Assembly (NCBI RefSeq): GCF_004217545.1
Contig: NZ_SHKY01000001.1
Span: forward strand, 1,426,001 to 1,490,000
Source: Krasilnikovia cinnamomea
Lineage (GTDB): Bacteria; Actinomycetota; Actinomycetes; Mycobacteriales; Micromonosporaceae
Length of the DNA stretch: 64,000 nucleotides
Direction of reading: 5' to 3'
The notes under the pieces are model-generated. The model ran no database searches. It worked only from the letters and a program-made list of their open reading frames with translations, and was not told the origin of the DNA. Position 1 is the stretch's first letter, and each line of letters starts with the position of its first letter. Positions 27,797 through 37,153 of this stretch are shown in pieces. The position numbers and the translations under genes are program-made.

Positions 27797-28305
27797 TCCC
27801 GGACGGGCCAGAAAGCGAGAGAGAGCCGGGGCGCTCCCGGTCGCCAGGCGCGGGCGAGCGCGCGAGGAATGCATTGGCGGATGTCACCAGACACGCCGCC
27901 GAGAGTGCACCGGAGTGTCATTAGGAAATAAACCCCGGATGTTTGACGACGATGAACAACTCATGTCGCATCGAGATCGGGCGCGGGGTGCCCGTTCCCG
28001 TTCGCCCACAGTGGAGGTCAGCACCCGGGCGGCCCCACGCGACGTGGTCCGGCCCTCGACCACCCCGGGCCCACCGCCGATCATCGGCCGCCAGCGGTCC
28101 ACCAGAGTAAGAAACGAGACATGCGGAAGCGACAATTTGCATTGTCGCGAACGGGCGGACAGAATGGCTCGAGCACTATTCGGGGGAGGCGGTCCACGGC
28201 CCGGCACGTCCGGGTTTTCCGGCGCGTCGCGGGGTTTCACCGCGCGGCGGCCCCGGGGCGCGGATTGCGGTTACCCAATGACACCGGTTCGGGAGCGACC
28301 ACAAC
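27797..28305. other. 509-bp region upstream of lsr2 without a supported gene
   Basis: Short open frames exist on both strands but show no ribosome site plus family pattern. The stretch has AT-richer patches (GGAAATAAACC near 27924-27934, AAACGAGAC and GACAATTTGC near 28108-28140) unlike the surrounding coding DNA, as expected for a promoter and 5' leader. I see no riboswitch fold that I can name. Confidence 0.45.
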
Positions 28306-28659
28306 ATGGCCAAGCAGGTAATCACTCTTCTCACGGACGATCTCGACGGCGGCGAAGCGGACCGGACGGTCGAATTCGGACTGGACGGTGTCAACTACAC
28401 CATCGACCTGTCGGAAAAGAACGCCGGGAAGCTGCGCAAGGCTCTGGACCCGTTCCTGAGCGCCGCCACCCGCGTGGGGCGCAGCGGCAATGAGTCCCGT
28501 GCTTCCGGCGGCCGGCGCGGTGCCGGCGCGGCCACCGGCCGGGCGAGCCGCGACCAGAATCAGGCGATCCGCGAGTGGGCCGCCAAGAACGGGTACGAGG
28601 TCTCCGATCGCGGGCGCATCCCGGGCAGCGTCGTGGAGGCGTACCGCAACCGGCGATAG
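28306..28659 (+). CDS. lsr2: Lsr2 nucleoid-associated histone-like protein
   Basis: 117 residues matching Lsr2 throughout. The N-terminal oligomerisation domain opens MAKQVITLLTDDLDGGEAD and includes VEFGLDGVNYTIDLSEKNA. A flexible Arg/Gly/Ala linker follows at about 60-80. The C-terminal DNA-binding domain has QAIREWAAKNGYEVSDRGRI and ends VVEAYRNRR; the RGR loop is the AT-hook-like element that enters the minor groove of AT-rich DNA. Lsr2 silences horizontally acquired and AT-rich genes in actinobacteria, the functional analogue of H-NS. Its start at 28306 follows an AT-rich leader. A hairpin terminator is next downstream. Confidence 0.97.
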   Translation: MAKQVITLLTDDLDGGEADRTVEFGLDGVNYTIDLSEKNAGKLRKALDPFLSAATRVGRSGNESRASGGRRGAGAATGRASRDQNQAIREWAAKNGYEVSDRGRIPGSVVEAYRNRR

Positions 28660-28679
28660 ATTGGCGCCAACGCCGGAAT

Positions 28680-28707
28680 ACGGCGCCGCCGCGACCGGCG
28701 GCGCCGT
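28680..28707 (+). terminator. Terminator of lsr2
   Basis: A perfect 12-bp stem counting the outer A-T pair (CGGCGCCGCCG at 28681-28691 with complement at 28696-28706) has a 4-base loop. It lies 20 bp after the lsr2 stop and is followed by TTATT. Confidence 0.8.
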
Positions 28708-28728
28708 TATTCACGAAAGGGGTCGGGC

Positions 28729-29481
28729 ATGCCGGTCGTCATCATCACGGGGGCGTCGAGCGGCATCGGCCGCGCCACGGCGATCCGATTCGGAAAGGAC
28801 GGCTGGACCGTCGTGCTGGCCGCCCGCCGGGCGGCGGAATTGTCAGAGACGGCCGCCCTGGTGGAGGCCGCCGGTGGCAGCGCGGTCATCGTGCCCACGG
28901 ACGTGCGCCGGCCCGAGGCCCTCGACGCGCTGGCCGAGCAGGCGGCCGCGATCACCGGCCGGATCGACGCGGTGGTCAACAACGCGGGCCTGGGCGGCGG
29001 CGCCTCGATCCTGACCGACGACCCGACCGTCACCGCCATGGTCGAGGTGAACCTGCTCGGCCCGCTGCGGCTCATGCGGGCGGTCGTGCCGCGCATGCGG
29101 GCCCAGGGCGGCGGCGCCATCGTCAACATCGGCTCGGTCGCAGGCGAGATCGGGCTCAGCGGCACGTACTCGGCGACCAAGTTCGCCCTGCGCGGCCTGA
29201 CCGACTCCGTGCGGCGCGAGCTGGCCGGCACGGGAATCGGCGTGACCCTGGTCGAGCCGGGATACATCGCCACCCCGCTCACCGAAGGCCGCACGGGGCT
29301 GCCCGGTCCCGAGGTGGTCGCGGACGCGGTGGCCCGGGCCGTACGCCGCCCCCGCCGCCGCATCGTCGTACCCGCCCGCTACCGCGCGGCCATCCTGCTG
29401 GCGAACGTGCTGCCGATGGTGGCCGACCGCGCCCTCGCGGGCCGGGCCGCGCCGAAGGACCCCACCCCGGCCGACCGTTAG
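28729..29481 (+). CDS. SDR-family oxidoreductase
   Basis: 250 residues. The classical short-chain dehydrogenase features are present: TGASSGIG at residues 8-15 for the cofactor, NNAGLGGG, the catalytic Ser in VNIGSVAGE, and the Tyr-Lys pair in GTYSATKFAL. The C terminus is PRRRIVVPARYRAAILL. The cofactor is probably NADP given the AARR stretch. The substrate is unknown. The ATG follows GAAAGGGG. Its stop codon overlaps that of the convergent GGDEF-EAL gene by three bases. Confidence 0.92.
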   Translation: MPVVIITGASSGIGRATAIRFGKDGWTVVLAARRAAELSETAALVEAAGGSAVIVPTDVRRPEALDALAEQAAAITGRIDAVVNNAGLGGGASILTDDPTVTAMVEVNLLGPLRLMRAVVPRMRAQGGGAIVNIGSVAGEIGLSGTYSATKFALRGLTDSVRRELAGTGIGVTLVEPGYIATPLTEGRTGLPGPEVVADAVARAVRRPRRRIVVPARYRAAILLANVLPMVADRALAGRAAPKDPTPADR

Positions 29482-32400
29482 GCGGCGACGGCGCGGTTGA
29501 CGGTGAGCCAGGTCAGCGCCTCGGTGGGGCCGACCGGGCTGGAGAAGTAGTAGCCCTGACCCAGCGGGCAGCCCAGCCGCTGCAGGATGTCCCGGTGGGT
29601 GGCGTCCTCGATGCCCTCGGCCACCACGGTCAGGTTCAGCGTCTGCGCCAGGCTCACGATGCCGGAGACCAGCGCCAGCTGCTGCTCGCTGCCGACCATG
29701 TCGTCGATGAACGTCTTGTCGATCTTGAGTACGTCGATCGGCCGCTGCCGCAGGTAGCTCAGCGAGGAGTAGCCCGTACCGAAATCGTCGATGGCGATCC
29801 GCACCCCGAGGTCCTGCAGCACCGCCAGGTCGGCCCAGATGTCCTCGTCGTCGCGCATCAACAGGGTCTCGGTGATCTCCAGCATGAGCGCCTGCGGCGG
29901 CACGCCCGCGTAGTCCAGCGACGCCCGCACCTGATCCACGAAGCCCTTCTGGCGGAACTGGCGCACGGAGACGTTGACGCTGACGTACGGCTGGCGGGCC
30001 CGGGGCAGCACCCGCCGCCACTGGGCGACCGTGTGCAACGCCTGGTCGAGGACCCACCGGCCCATCGGGATGATCAGCCCGCTCTCCTCGGCCACCTCGA
30101 TGAACTGGTCCGGGGCGATGACACCGCGCGCCGGGTGGTGCCAGCGCACCAGCGCCTCGAAGCCGGCCGCCTCGTCGGTGTTCAGGTCCACGATGGGCTG
30201 GTACTGCAGCAGGAAGTGCCCCTCGTTGACCGCGTGGTCCAGCGCGGACCGCAGCTCCAGCCGCTCCACCATGGCCCCGTGCAGGTGGTTCTGGTAGCGC
30301 CGCCACCGGTTCTTGCCCGCGCCCTTCGCCACGTACAGGGCCAGGTCGGCCTGGCGCAGCAGCTCGTCGGCGTTGTCCGCCTCGGGGGTGGTGGTGATGC
30401 CGATGCTGGCGACCGCCTGCAACGCCTCGCCGTCCACCAGGATCGGTTCGGCCAGCGCGGCCAGGATCCGTTCGGCGGCCTCCTCGACCGCGCCCGGGTC
30501 CTGCACGTTCTCGATGAGCGCGGCGAACTCGTCGCCGCCGAGACGGGCCGCGGTGTCCTCGGCGCGCAGCGCCCCGCTGATCCGCTGGGCCACCGCGACG
30601 AGCAACTGGTCGCCGACCGCGTGTCCGAGCGTGTCGTTGACGACCTTGAAGTCGTCCAGGTCGATGAAGAGGACGCCGACCAGCGTGCCGTCCCGGGTGC
30701 CCCGGGCCAGCGCGTGCTCCAGCCGGTCGGCGAACAGCACCCGGTTCGCGAGGCCGGTCAGCGAGTCGTGGAACGCCTGGTGGGTCAGGTCGCGTTCGAG
30801 GCGGCGCCGCTCGGTGACGTCGCGCAACGTGATGACCAGACCGGACACGGTCTGATCCCCGCGCAGATCGCGGACGTGCATCTCGAGCATCAGCTCGCTG
30901 TCGTGACGGCCCAGGGCCCGGAAGTCGAGCCCCTGCGCCGGGCCGCGCCCGAACCGCACCCCGGCCAGCACCTCGTGCAGGCGGTCACGGTCCGCCGGGT
31001 GGATGATGTCCGGCAGCCGCACCCCGACCGGGTCGCCGCCGAGCACCGGCCGCGCGGACGGGCTGGCGTACCGGACCCGGTCCTCCTCGTCGACGATCAC
31101 GATCACGTCGGAGGTGTTCTGCACCAGCGTCCGGAAGTACGTCTCGCTGTTGCGGCGGATGACCTCCTCGCTGAGCGCGATCCGCTCCATGGCGAGCGCC
31201 ACCTGGGTGGCCAGCACCTCCAGGGAACGCTGCAGGCCCACCAGCGCCCACGCCGGGCCGCCCACATGCAGCACCCCCACCAGCGGGTCCCCGGTCGGGC
31301 GGTCCTGCAGCACCAGCGGGCAGCGCAGCACCATGTTGTACTGGTTGAGCCGGACCGCCACGGCCCAGTCGACCTCGCGGGTCGGCAGGAGCCGGGCCGC
31401 CGTACCGGAGGCGCGGTCCTGCGCGGCCTGGGCGGCCGCCTCCGCGCTCAGCGGCTCCCCCGGCTCCGCGACCGCCATCGCCAGCACCACCCGGTGCGGC
31501 ACGTCCGGCAGCAGTTGCGCGACCGCCCGGCGGGTCGCCTCGGCCACCTCGTCGTCGTCGGTCGCCGACACCAGGGCGGCGGACGCCTCCCGCAGTCCCC
31601 GCTCGCGGGCGGTGGCGAGGCGCTGACTGCGCATGATCCCGGCGGTACGGGCCAGCACCAGCAGGAACGTCAGGCCGCACAGCACCGCCACCACGGACAG
31701 GTCGATCGGGCGGCCGTCCAGCCCCACCTGCACCAGCAGCACCGCCGGTCCCACCAGGGACGCCACGCCCAGCAGCAGCAGCCGCTTGCGGTCCAGGTCG
31801 GCCGGGGGCGTCGCCGCCGGCTGGGTCAGCGCGTGCATCGAGCTGTGCAGCGCCGCCAGGCCGATCGCCGCGTACAGCGGCAGGCGCCCGAACGCGGACA
31901 GCGCGGCCAGCGGCTGCTCCAGGCCGGGCACGCTGTGCGCGAGATCCACCAGCAGCATCGCGAACACGCCGGCGCCCAGCACGAGGCCGGCCGGCGCCCG
32001 CCGGTCCGCCACGGTCCACAGCCGGGTCAGCGCGGCCAGCAGCAACAGGTCACCGATCGGGTAGCCGATCGACAGCAGGTCGGCGGCCGTGGTCAGGTCG
32101 GCGTGGCGCAGTTGCGGGCTGAGCACGAGGGTCCACGACAACAGCGCGGCGCCCGCGGTCACGGTCAGCGCGTCGATCAGACCACCACGGTCCCGGCTGC
32201 CGCCGGTGCGGTAGCGCACGAACATCAGCAGCGCGCCCGCCAGCGTCGGGTAGACCGCCAGCAGCGCCCACGTCACGGCCGGCGCGAGAAACGGCACCGC
32301 CTGGACGGCCGCGGGCACGTCGTGCACGGTCTTGCCGACCGCGGACAGCGCCACCGCGAGGGTCAGCAACTGCCACGGCGCGGAGCGGGCGGGCCGGCGC

Positions 32401-32546
32401 CGCCGCATGCCGAACATCACCGCGAGCACGGTGGCCAGCCCGGCGGCCAGCCGGATCGGATCCTGCCACGCCGGTTGCAGCCAGAAGGCCGCGCCCAGCA
32501 CTGCCATCCACACGCCGAAGAGGGCGGCCGCCACACGCGTCGGCAT
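29478..32546 (-). CDS. Membrane GAF-PAS-GGDEF-EAL c-di-GMP protein
   Basis: 1022 residues from the ATG at 32546, preceded by AGGAGGAGG; the frame upstream to 33026 is a shadow of the methyltransferase gene. The first 330 or so residues are polytopic (about nine helices, including TAGAALLSWTLVLSP). A GAF-like segment follows (LPTREVDWAVAVRLNQYN), then a PAS domain (YFRTLVQNTSDVIVIVDEED), a GGDEF domain with intact RLGGDEFAAL near residue 670, and an EAL domain with EALVRWHHPARG near 797. Downstream EAL residues (ETLLMRDDE, IAIDDFGTGYSSLSYL and VVAEGIED) look complete. Both synthesis and hydrolysis of c-di-GMP are therefore possible; which dominates cannot be told from sequence. Confidence 0.93.
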   Translation of the reverse strand: MPTRVAAALFGVWMAVLGAAFWLQPAWQDPIRLAAGLATVLAVMFGMRRRRPARSAPWQLLTLAVALSAVGKTVHDVPAAVQAVPFLAPAVTWALLAVYPTLAGALLMFVRYRTGGSRDRGGLIDALTVTAGAALLSWTLVLSPQLRHADLTTAADLLSIGYPIGDLLLLAALTRLWTVADRRAPAGLVLGAGVFAMLLVDLAHSVPGLEQPLAALSAFGRLPLYAAIGLAALHSSMHALTQPAATPPADLDRKRLLLLGVASLVGPAVLLVQVGLDGRPIDLSVVAVLCGLTFLLVLARTAGIMRSQRLATARERGLREASAALVSATDDDEVAEATRRAVAQLLPDVPHRVVLAMAVAEPGEPLSAEAAAQAAQDRASGTAARLLPTREVDWAVAVRLNQYNMVLRCPLVLQDRPTGDPLVGVLHVGGPAWALVGLQRSLEVLATQVALAMERIALSEEVIRRNSETYFRTLVQNTSDVIVIVDEEDRVRYASPSARPVLGGDPVGVRLPDIIHPADRDRLHEVLAGVRFGRGPAQGLDFRALGRHDSELMLEMHVRDLRGDQTVSGLVITLRDVTERRRLERDLTHQAFHDSLTGLANRVLFADRLEHALARGTRDGTLVGVLFIDLDDFKVVNDTLGHAVGDQLLVAVAQRISGALRAEDTAARLGGDEFAALIENVQDPGAVEEAAERILAALAEPILVDGEALQAVASIGITTTPEADNADELLRQADLALYVAKGAGKNRWRRYQNHLHGAMVERLELRSALDHAVNEGHFLLQYQPIVDLNTDEAAGFEALVRWHHPARGVIAPDQFIEVAEESGLIIPMGRWVLDQALHTVAQWRRVLPRARQPYVSVNVSVRQFRQKGFVDQVRASLDYAGVPPQALMLEITETLLMRDDEDIWADLAVLQDLGVRIAIDDFGTGYSSLSYLRQRPIDVLKIDKTFIDDMVGSEQQLALVSGIVSLAQTLNLTVVAEGIEDATHRDILQRLGCPLGQGYYFSSPVGPTEALTWLTVNRAVAA

Positions 32547-32631
32547 GCTCCTCCTCCTGTCGGCTGTGAGCACCGCTGCCACTAGATCGGCCCGCCGACC
32601 GGTCAACTGAGGAAAGGGGGACAATCGTGGC

Positions 32632-33276
32632 GTGCTGTCATCCCCCGACTTCGTCCGTACGCACACCCGGCTGGCGCCCGTGCCGTTCGTGCCCGAGCTG
32701 GTCCTGCACCAGGCCGACGAGCCGATCGAGCTGTGGGAGCGGACCGAGGCGGACGGGGTCGAGCAGCCACCCCCGTTCTGGGCGTTCGCCTGGGCGGGTG
32801 GCCAGGCGCTGGCCCGGCACGTACTGGACCATCCGGAGCTGGTCGACGGCCGGTCGGTGCTCGACATGGCCACCGGCTCCGGGCTGGTCGCCATCGCCGC
32901 CGCCCGGGCCGGGGCCCGGCCGGTCGCCGCGAACGACATCGACCCGCTGTCGCTGGCCGCGGCCACGGTCAACGCGGCCGCGAACGGCGTCGTGGTGGAT
33001 CCGGTCGAGGGTGACCTACTCGACACCGACGACGGGTACGCCCAGGCGACGGTGCTCCTGGCCGGGGACGTGTTCTACAGCCGTGCCATGGCGGCCCGGT
33101 TCCTGCCGTTCCTGCGGCGGGCCGCCGCCCGGGGCGCCCTGGTGCTGGTCGGCGACCCGGGGCGGGCCTACCTGCCGACGGAGGCGCTGACCCGGTGCGC
33201 CACCTACGACGTGCCGGTGCCGGCGGAGCTGGAGACGGTCACCGTCCGGCACACCACGGTGTGGCGATTGCGCTGA
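32632..33276 (+). CDS. Class I SAM-dependent methyltransferase (nicotinamide N-methylase-like group)
   Basis: 214 residues from the GTG at 32632, preceded by GGAAAGGGGG. The SAM-binding motif I is SVLDMATGSGLVAIAAARAG, with NDIDPLSLAAATVNAAAN as the following acidic loop. The early stretch PPPFWAFAWAGGQALARHVLD is characteristic of the COG3897 group, which includes the lysine methyltransferase of electron-transfer flavoprotein beta and others. The later GDVFYSRAMAARFLP belongs to the same group. The methyl acceptor is unknown. It is divergent from the GGDEF-EAL gene and convergent with the kinase gene. Confidence 0.85.
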   Translation: MLSSPDFVRTHTRLAPVPFVPELVLHQADEPIELWERTEADGVEQPPPFWAFAWAGGQALARHVLDHPELVDGRSVLDMATGSGLVAIAAARAGARPVAANDIDPLSLAAATVNAAANGVVVDPVEGDLLDTDDGYAQATVLLAGDVFYSRAMAARFLPFLRRAAARGALVLVGDPGRAYLPTEALTRCATYDVPVPAELETVTVRHTTVWRLR

Positions 33277-33294
33277 CGCGGCGCGGGCGGCGGG

Positions 33295-34065
33295 TCAGCC
33301 CGTGCCGAGCGTCCAGGCGCGGACCCCGCCGAGGATGCCGGCCGTGTTCGGTACCACCACCACGTCGTCACCCATCCGGGCGAGCTGGGTCGGCGTGATC
33401 AGCCGGGAGTTGCCCCCGCCCAGGTAGAGGCGGTCCCACCGGAACACCGGTCGCAGCCCCTCGACGACGTTGCGGACCCGGCGGGACCAGAGCGCGTCAC
33501 CGAGGCGCCGCCGCTCGTGCTCGCCGATGTACGTGTCGTAGCTCATCCCCCACCGCACCGGGGCCTGCGACATCTCCAGGTGCGGGGCCAGCGCGCCGCC
33601 GTCGAACAGCGCGCAGCCCAGCCCCGTACCCAAGGTCAGCACCAGTTCGCACCCGGTACCCGCGACGACGCCCGCGCCGTGCACCTCCGCGTCGTTGAGC
33701 ACCAGCGTCGGCAGACCGAACGCCTCGGCCAGCGCGGTCCGCGCGTCGAAGCCCTGCCACGCCTCGGCCAGTTCCGGATCGACCTTCGTGCGGGGGCCGC
33801 TGCGGGTGATGTAGTGCGGTGTCGCCACCACCACGCCGTGGCGCAGCATGCCCGGCATGCCGACGGTCACCCGGTCGGCCGTGGGCAGCCCGCCGCCGAG
33901 CCCCACCAGCGTCTTGACGAACACGTCCGGCGGCAACGGGTACGGCGTGGGCACCCGCACCGGGTGGGCGCGCATCGTGCCCGCCTCGTCGAGTACCGAG
34001 CCCTTGATGCCGCCGCCGCCGCAGTCGATCGTCAGGGTGAAGGCCACCCCTGGAGTGTGCCTCAC
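33295..34065 (-). CDS. ROK-family kinase, polyphosphate-glucokinase-like
   Basis: 256 residues with a GTG start at 34065; a GTG at 34047 is an alternative. The ATP or polyphosphate phosphate-1 motif is LTIDCGGGGIKGSVLDE. Later are VGMPGMLRHGVVVATPHY, LVLNDAEVHGAGVVAGTG with the catalytic Asp, and LTLGTGLGCALFDGG. The C-terminal RVRNVVEGLRPVFRWDRLYLG and GGGNSRLI resemble actinobacterial polyphosphate glucokinase more than other ROK sugar kinases. It should phosphorylate glucose or a related sugar, possibly from polyphosphate. The ROK zinc-binding Cys motif seen in repressors is absent. It is convergent with the methyltransferase gene. Confidence 0.8.
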   Translation of the reverse strand: MRHTPGVAFTLTIDCGGGGIKGSVLDEAGTMRAHPVRVPTPYPLPPDVFVKTLVGLGGGLPTADRVTVGMPGMLRHGVVVATPHYITRSGPRTKVDPELAEAWQGFDARTALAEAFGLPTLVLNDAEVHGAGVVAGTGCELVLTLGTGLGCALFDGGALAPHLEMSQAPVRWGMSYDTYIGEHERRRLGDALWSRRVRNVVEGLRPVFRWDRLYLGGGNSRLITPTQLARMGDDVVVVPNTAGILGGVRAWTLGTG

Positions 34066-34087
34066 CGCCCGCCCACCCGCGCGGGCG

Positions 34088-34945
34088 TCAGCGGACGTCG
34101 TCGGCCCAGACGCGCCAGTCGTCGAGGACGCCGTACAGGGCCGGGGTGAGCCAGCCCGGTGCGGAACGGCGGAACACTCCGGGGTCCATCCCGCCCGCCC
34201 CGTCGGGCAGCGCGCCCACCAGGTGTGGCAGCAGTTCGCCGAGGTTCGCCCAGTGCACCAGCTCCGGCTCGGCGGGCCAGGCGCCCAGCACCACGGCCGC
34301 GGGGATGCCGCGGCGCTCCAGTGCCTCCAGGGTCAGCGCGGTGTGGTTCAGGGTGCCCAGGCCGGCGCGGGCCACCACGATGGTGCTGACGCCGAGCGCG
34401 GTGGCCAGGTCCGCCACCGTCCAGGGGGCCCCGGACGGGCGTACCCCCATCGGCACGAGCAGGCCACCGGCGCCCTCGACGAGGACCAGGTCGTGCCGCT
34501 TCGCCTCGGCCCGGACCGCGTCGACGACCTCGTACAGCTCCAGCGGGGGCAGCGACGCCACCCGGGCCGCCGCCAGCGGGGCGAGGGGCTCCGGGTAGGA
34601 CGCCAGGGTCCGCGCGGTGTGCGGGGCGGCGAGCCGGGTGACCACGTCGATGTCGGTGGGTGCGCCGGTCGCCGTACCGGTCTGGCCGGGTTTGACGACG
34701 GCGACCCGCAGGCCGGCGGCCTGGGCGGCGGCCGCGACGGCGGAGGTCACCACGGTCTTGCCCACGTCGGTGTCGGTGCCGGTGACGAGCACGATCCCGC
34801 GCCACTCCCCCGCCTCGGCGGGCCGCGCCGTGGACATATGCGCACCCGACGGCGCATCCGGAGCCGGGGCCGCATCCGGGGGCAGCGGCGCGGGAGACAC
34901 GGGCGCTTCGGAAGGCTCGGGCTCGGCTGCCGGGTCGACCGTCAT
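34088..34945 (-). CDS. bioD: Dethiobiotin synthetase
   Basis: 285 residues from the ATG at 34945, whose ATGA overlaps the bioF stop. The first 45 or so residues are a Pro/Ala/Glu-rich tail, so an in-frame ATG at MSTARPAEAGEW may be used instead. The P-loop is VTGTDTDVGKTVVTSA. The substrate-site stretch VAVVKPGQTGT and LVEGAGGLLVPMG follow. The enzyme carboxylates 7,8-diaminopelargonate with ATP and CO2 to dethiobiotin, the second-last step of biotin synthesis. It is translationally coupled to bioF; bioA is not in this window. Confidence 0.93.
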   Translation of the reverse strand: MTVDPAAEPEPSEAPVSPAPLPPDAAPAPDAPSGAHMSTARPAEAGEWRGIVLVTGTDTDVGKTVVTSAVAAAAQAAGLRVAVVKPGQTGTATGAPTDIDVVTRLAAPHTARTLASYPEPLAPLAAARVASLPPLELYEVVDAVRAEAKRHDLVLVEGAGGLLVPMGVRPSGAPWTVADLATALGVSTIVVARAGLGTLNHTALTLEALERRGIPAAVVLGAWPAEPELVHWANLGELLPHLVGALPDGAGGMDPGVFRRSAPGWLTPALYGVLDDWRVWADDVR

Positions 34946-36090
34946 GGGGCGCACTCCACGATCACGTCCAGGGCGCGGGCGAAGTCCACGTCGGACACTC
35001 CGGCGCTGAGCGTCAGCCGCAGCCGGGACGAACCGTCCGGAGTGGACGGCGGACGGAAACAGCCTACGGCGATCCCCCGGTCCCGGCAGTCCGCGGCCCA
35101 CGCGAGCGCCGCCTCCGGGCCCGGCGCCGTGACCGACAGCACCGCCCCCGCGGGCCGGCGCACCGCGAACCCGGCCGCGCCGAGCCGGCGTACGGTCTGT
35201 TCGGCGCGGGCGGCCAGCAGCGCCCGCCGGTCGCCGGCCTCGCGCGCGATCCGCAGCGCCGCATGCGCCCCGGCGGCGACCGCCGGCGGCAGCGCCGTGT
35301 CGTAGATGAACGTGCGACCGGTGTCGACGAGGTGGCGCACGATCTGCCGGGGGCCCGCGATCAGCCCGCCCGCGCCGCCGAGCGACTTGGACAGGGTGGC
35401 GGTCACCACCACGTCCGGGGCACCGGACAGACCGGCGGCGGCGACCCCGCCCGCACCCTGGGGGCCGAGCACCCCGAGCGCGTGCGCGTCGTCCACCAGC
35501 AGCAGCGCGCCCCGCGCGGACGTCACCTCGTGCAGCGCCGCCAGCGGGGCCAGGTCACCGTCCACGGAGAACACCGACTCGGTGACCACCAGGGCCGGGC
35601 GCCCGGGCGCGGCGTCGAGCACCGCGGCGACGGCGGCCGAATCGCCGTGCGGCGCGACCACCGTCTCGGCGCCGGACATCTTGCAGCCGTCGATGAGTGA
35701 CGCGTGGTTGTACGCGTCCGAGACCACCAGCGTGTGCTTGTCGGCGAGGGCCCGGACCGCGCCGAGGTTGGCGAGGTAGCCCGAGGAGTACACGAGGGCC
35801 TGCTCCGCCCCGAGCCAGCCGGCCAGGTCCGACTCCAGCTCGGCGTGTGCCTCGGTGGAGCCGCGCACCAGCCGCGACCCGGTGGCTCCCAGCCCGTACG
35901 CGGACAGTGCCGTGGCCGCCGCCGCGACCACCTCGGGGTGGCGGGCGAGGCCCAGATAGTCGTTCCCGGCCAGGTCGACGACATCGTCGTCGGCCGGGCG
36001 GGGCCGCAGTTCCCGGGTGAGTCCGGCCTTGGCCCGGCTGCGGGCCAGGCGCTCCAACGCCGTCAACCAGGCCGCCAAACCGAACCCCAC
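34942..36090 (-). CDS. bioF: 8-amino-7-oxononanoate synthase
   Basis: 382 residues. It is a PLP-dependent alpha-oxoamine synthase: DLAGNDYLGLARHPEVV near the start, GLGATGSRLVRGST, then VSDAYNHASLIDG, LLVDDAHALGVLGPQG and the PLP-lysine in TATLSKSLGGAGG. The enzyme condenses pimeloyl-thioester with L-alanine, the first dedicated ring-assembly step of biotin. It is the first gene of bioF-bioD and lies divergent from bioB across a 67-bp shared promoter gap. Confidence 0.95.
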   Translation of the reverse strand: MGFGLAAWLTALERLARSRAKAGLTRELRPRPADDDVVDLAGNDYLGLARHPEVVAAAATALSAYGLGATGSRLVRGSTEAHAELESDLAGWLGAEQALVYSSGYLANLGAVRALADKHTLVVSDAYNHASLIDGCKMSGAETVVAPHGDSAAVAAVLDAAPGRPALVVTESVFSVDGDLAPLAALHEVTSARGALLLVDDAHALGVLGPQGAGGVAAAGLSGAPDVVVTATLSKSLGGAGGLIAGPRQIVRHLVDTGRTFIYDTALPPAVAAGAHAALRIAREAGDRRALLAARAEQTVRRLGAAGFAVRRPAGAVLSVTAPGPEAALAWAADCRDRGIAVGCFRPPSTPDGSSRLRLTLSAGVSDVDFARALDVIVECAP

Positions 36091-36157
36091 CTTCCGCCCG
36101 GCACACCACCGACGACGGCGAAACTATCAGGGGCCGGTCGCCTTGTAGGGTACGGGC

Positions 36158-37153
36158 ATGGCAGAGATCCTTGATCGAGCGCGCGCCCAGGTGCTGGCGG
36201 ACGGCGTCGGGTTGAACCCCGCCGATGTGCTGGAGGTCCTGCGCCTGCCCGACGAGGAGGTGCCCGCGCTGCTCCAGCTCGCGCACGAGGTGCGGATGCG
36301 CTGGTGCGGCCCCGAGGTCGAGGTCGAGGGCATCGTCTCGCTGAAGACCGGCGGCTGCCCGGAGGACTGCCACTTCTGCTCCCAGTCGGGCCTGTTCACC
36401 TCGCCGGTGCGGGCGGTGTGGCTGGACATCCCGGCGCTGGTCGAGGCGGCGAAGCAGACGGCCGCCACGGGCGCCACCGAGTTCTGCATCGTGGCGGCGG
36501 TGCGTGGGCCGGACAAGCGGCTGATGACGCAGCTGCGCGAGGGCGTGGCGGCCATCAAGGCCGAGGTGGACATCCAGGTCGCGGCGAGTGTCGGCATGCT
36601 CACCCAGGAGCAGGTCGACGAGCTGGTCGAGATGGGCGTGCACCGCTACAACCACAACCTGGAGACCTGCAAGTCGTACTTCCCGAACGTGGTCACCACC
36701 CACACGTGGGAGGAGCGCTGGGACACGCTGCGGATGGTGCGCGACTCCGGCATGGAGGTGTGCTGCGGCGGCATCCTCGGCCTCGGCGAGACCGTCGAGC
36801 AGCGTGCCGAGTTCGCGGGCCAGCTGGCCGAGCTGGACCCGCACGAGGTCCCGCTGAACTTCCTCAACCCCCGCCCCGGCACCCCCCTGGGGGACCGGCC
36901 GGTGGTGGAGGGCAAGGACGCGCTGCGCGCGATCGCCGCGTTCCGGCTGGCGATGCCGCGCACGATCCTGCGGTACGCGGGCGGCCGCGAGATCACCCTG
37001 GGCGACCTGGGCACCCGCGAGGGCCTGCTGGGCGGCATCAACGCGGTGATCGTCGGCAACTACCTGACCACGCTGGGCCGCCCGGCGACCGAGGACCTGG
37101 CCCTGCTGGAGGACCTCAAGATGCCGGTCAAGGCCCTGTCCGCGACGCTGTGA
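36158..37153 (+). CDS. bioB: Biotin synthase
   Basis: 331 residues. The radical SAM cluster ligands are Cys67, 71 and 74 in [14 protein letters not shown]. The other hallmarks are [43 protein letters not shown] and [14 protein letters not shown], the Arg and Cys ligands of the auxiliary [2Fe-2S] cluster being among them. It inserts sulfur into dethiobiotin to form biotin. The next gene is the BsaP-like auxiliary protein, which overlaps the bioB stop. It sits head-to-head with bioF. Confidence 0.96.
   Translation: MAEILDRARAQVLADGVGLNPADVLEVLRLPDEEVPALLQLAHEVRMRWCGPEVEVEGIVSLKTGGCPEDCHFCSQSGLFTSPVRAVWLDIPALVEAAKQTAATGATEFCIVAAVRGPDKRLMTQLREGVAAIKAEVDIQVAASVGMLTQEQVDELVEMGVHRYNHNLETCKSYFPNVVTTHTWEERWDTLRMVRDSGMEVCCGGILGLGETVEQRAEFAGQLAELDPHEVPLNFLNPRPGTPLGDRPVVEGKDALRAIAAFRLAMPRTILRYAGGREITLGDLGTREGLLGGINAVIVGNYLTTLGRPATEDLALLEDLKMPVKALSATL

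Noticed and set aside
27915..28493. 192-residue open frame upstream of and into lsr2
   Set aside because: It overlaps the certain lsr2 gene in another frame and has no ribosome site or family pattern.
28575..32585. 1336-residue plus-strand open frame
   Set aside because: It is antisense to the GGDEF-EAL gene and has shadow composition without motifs.
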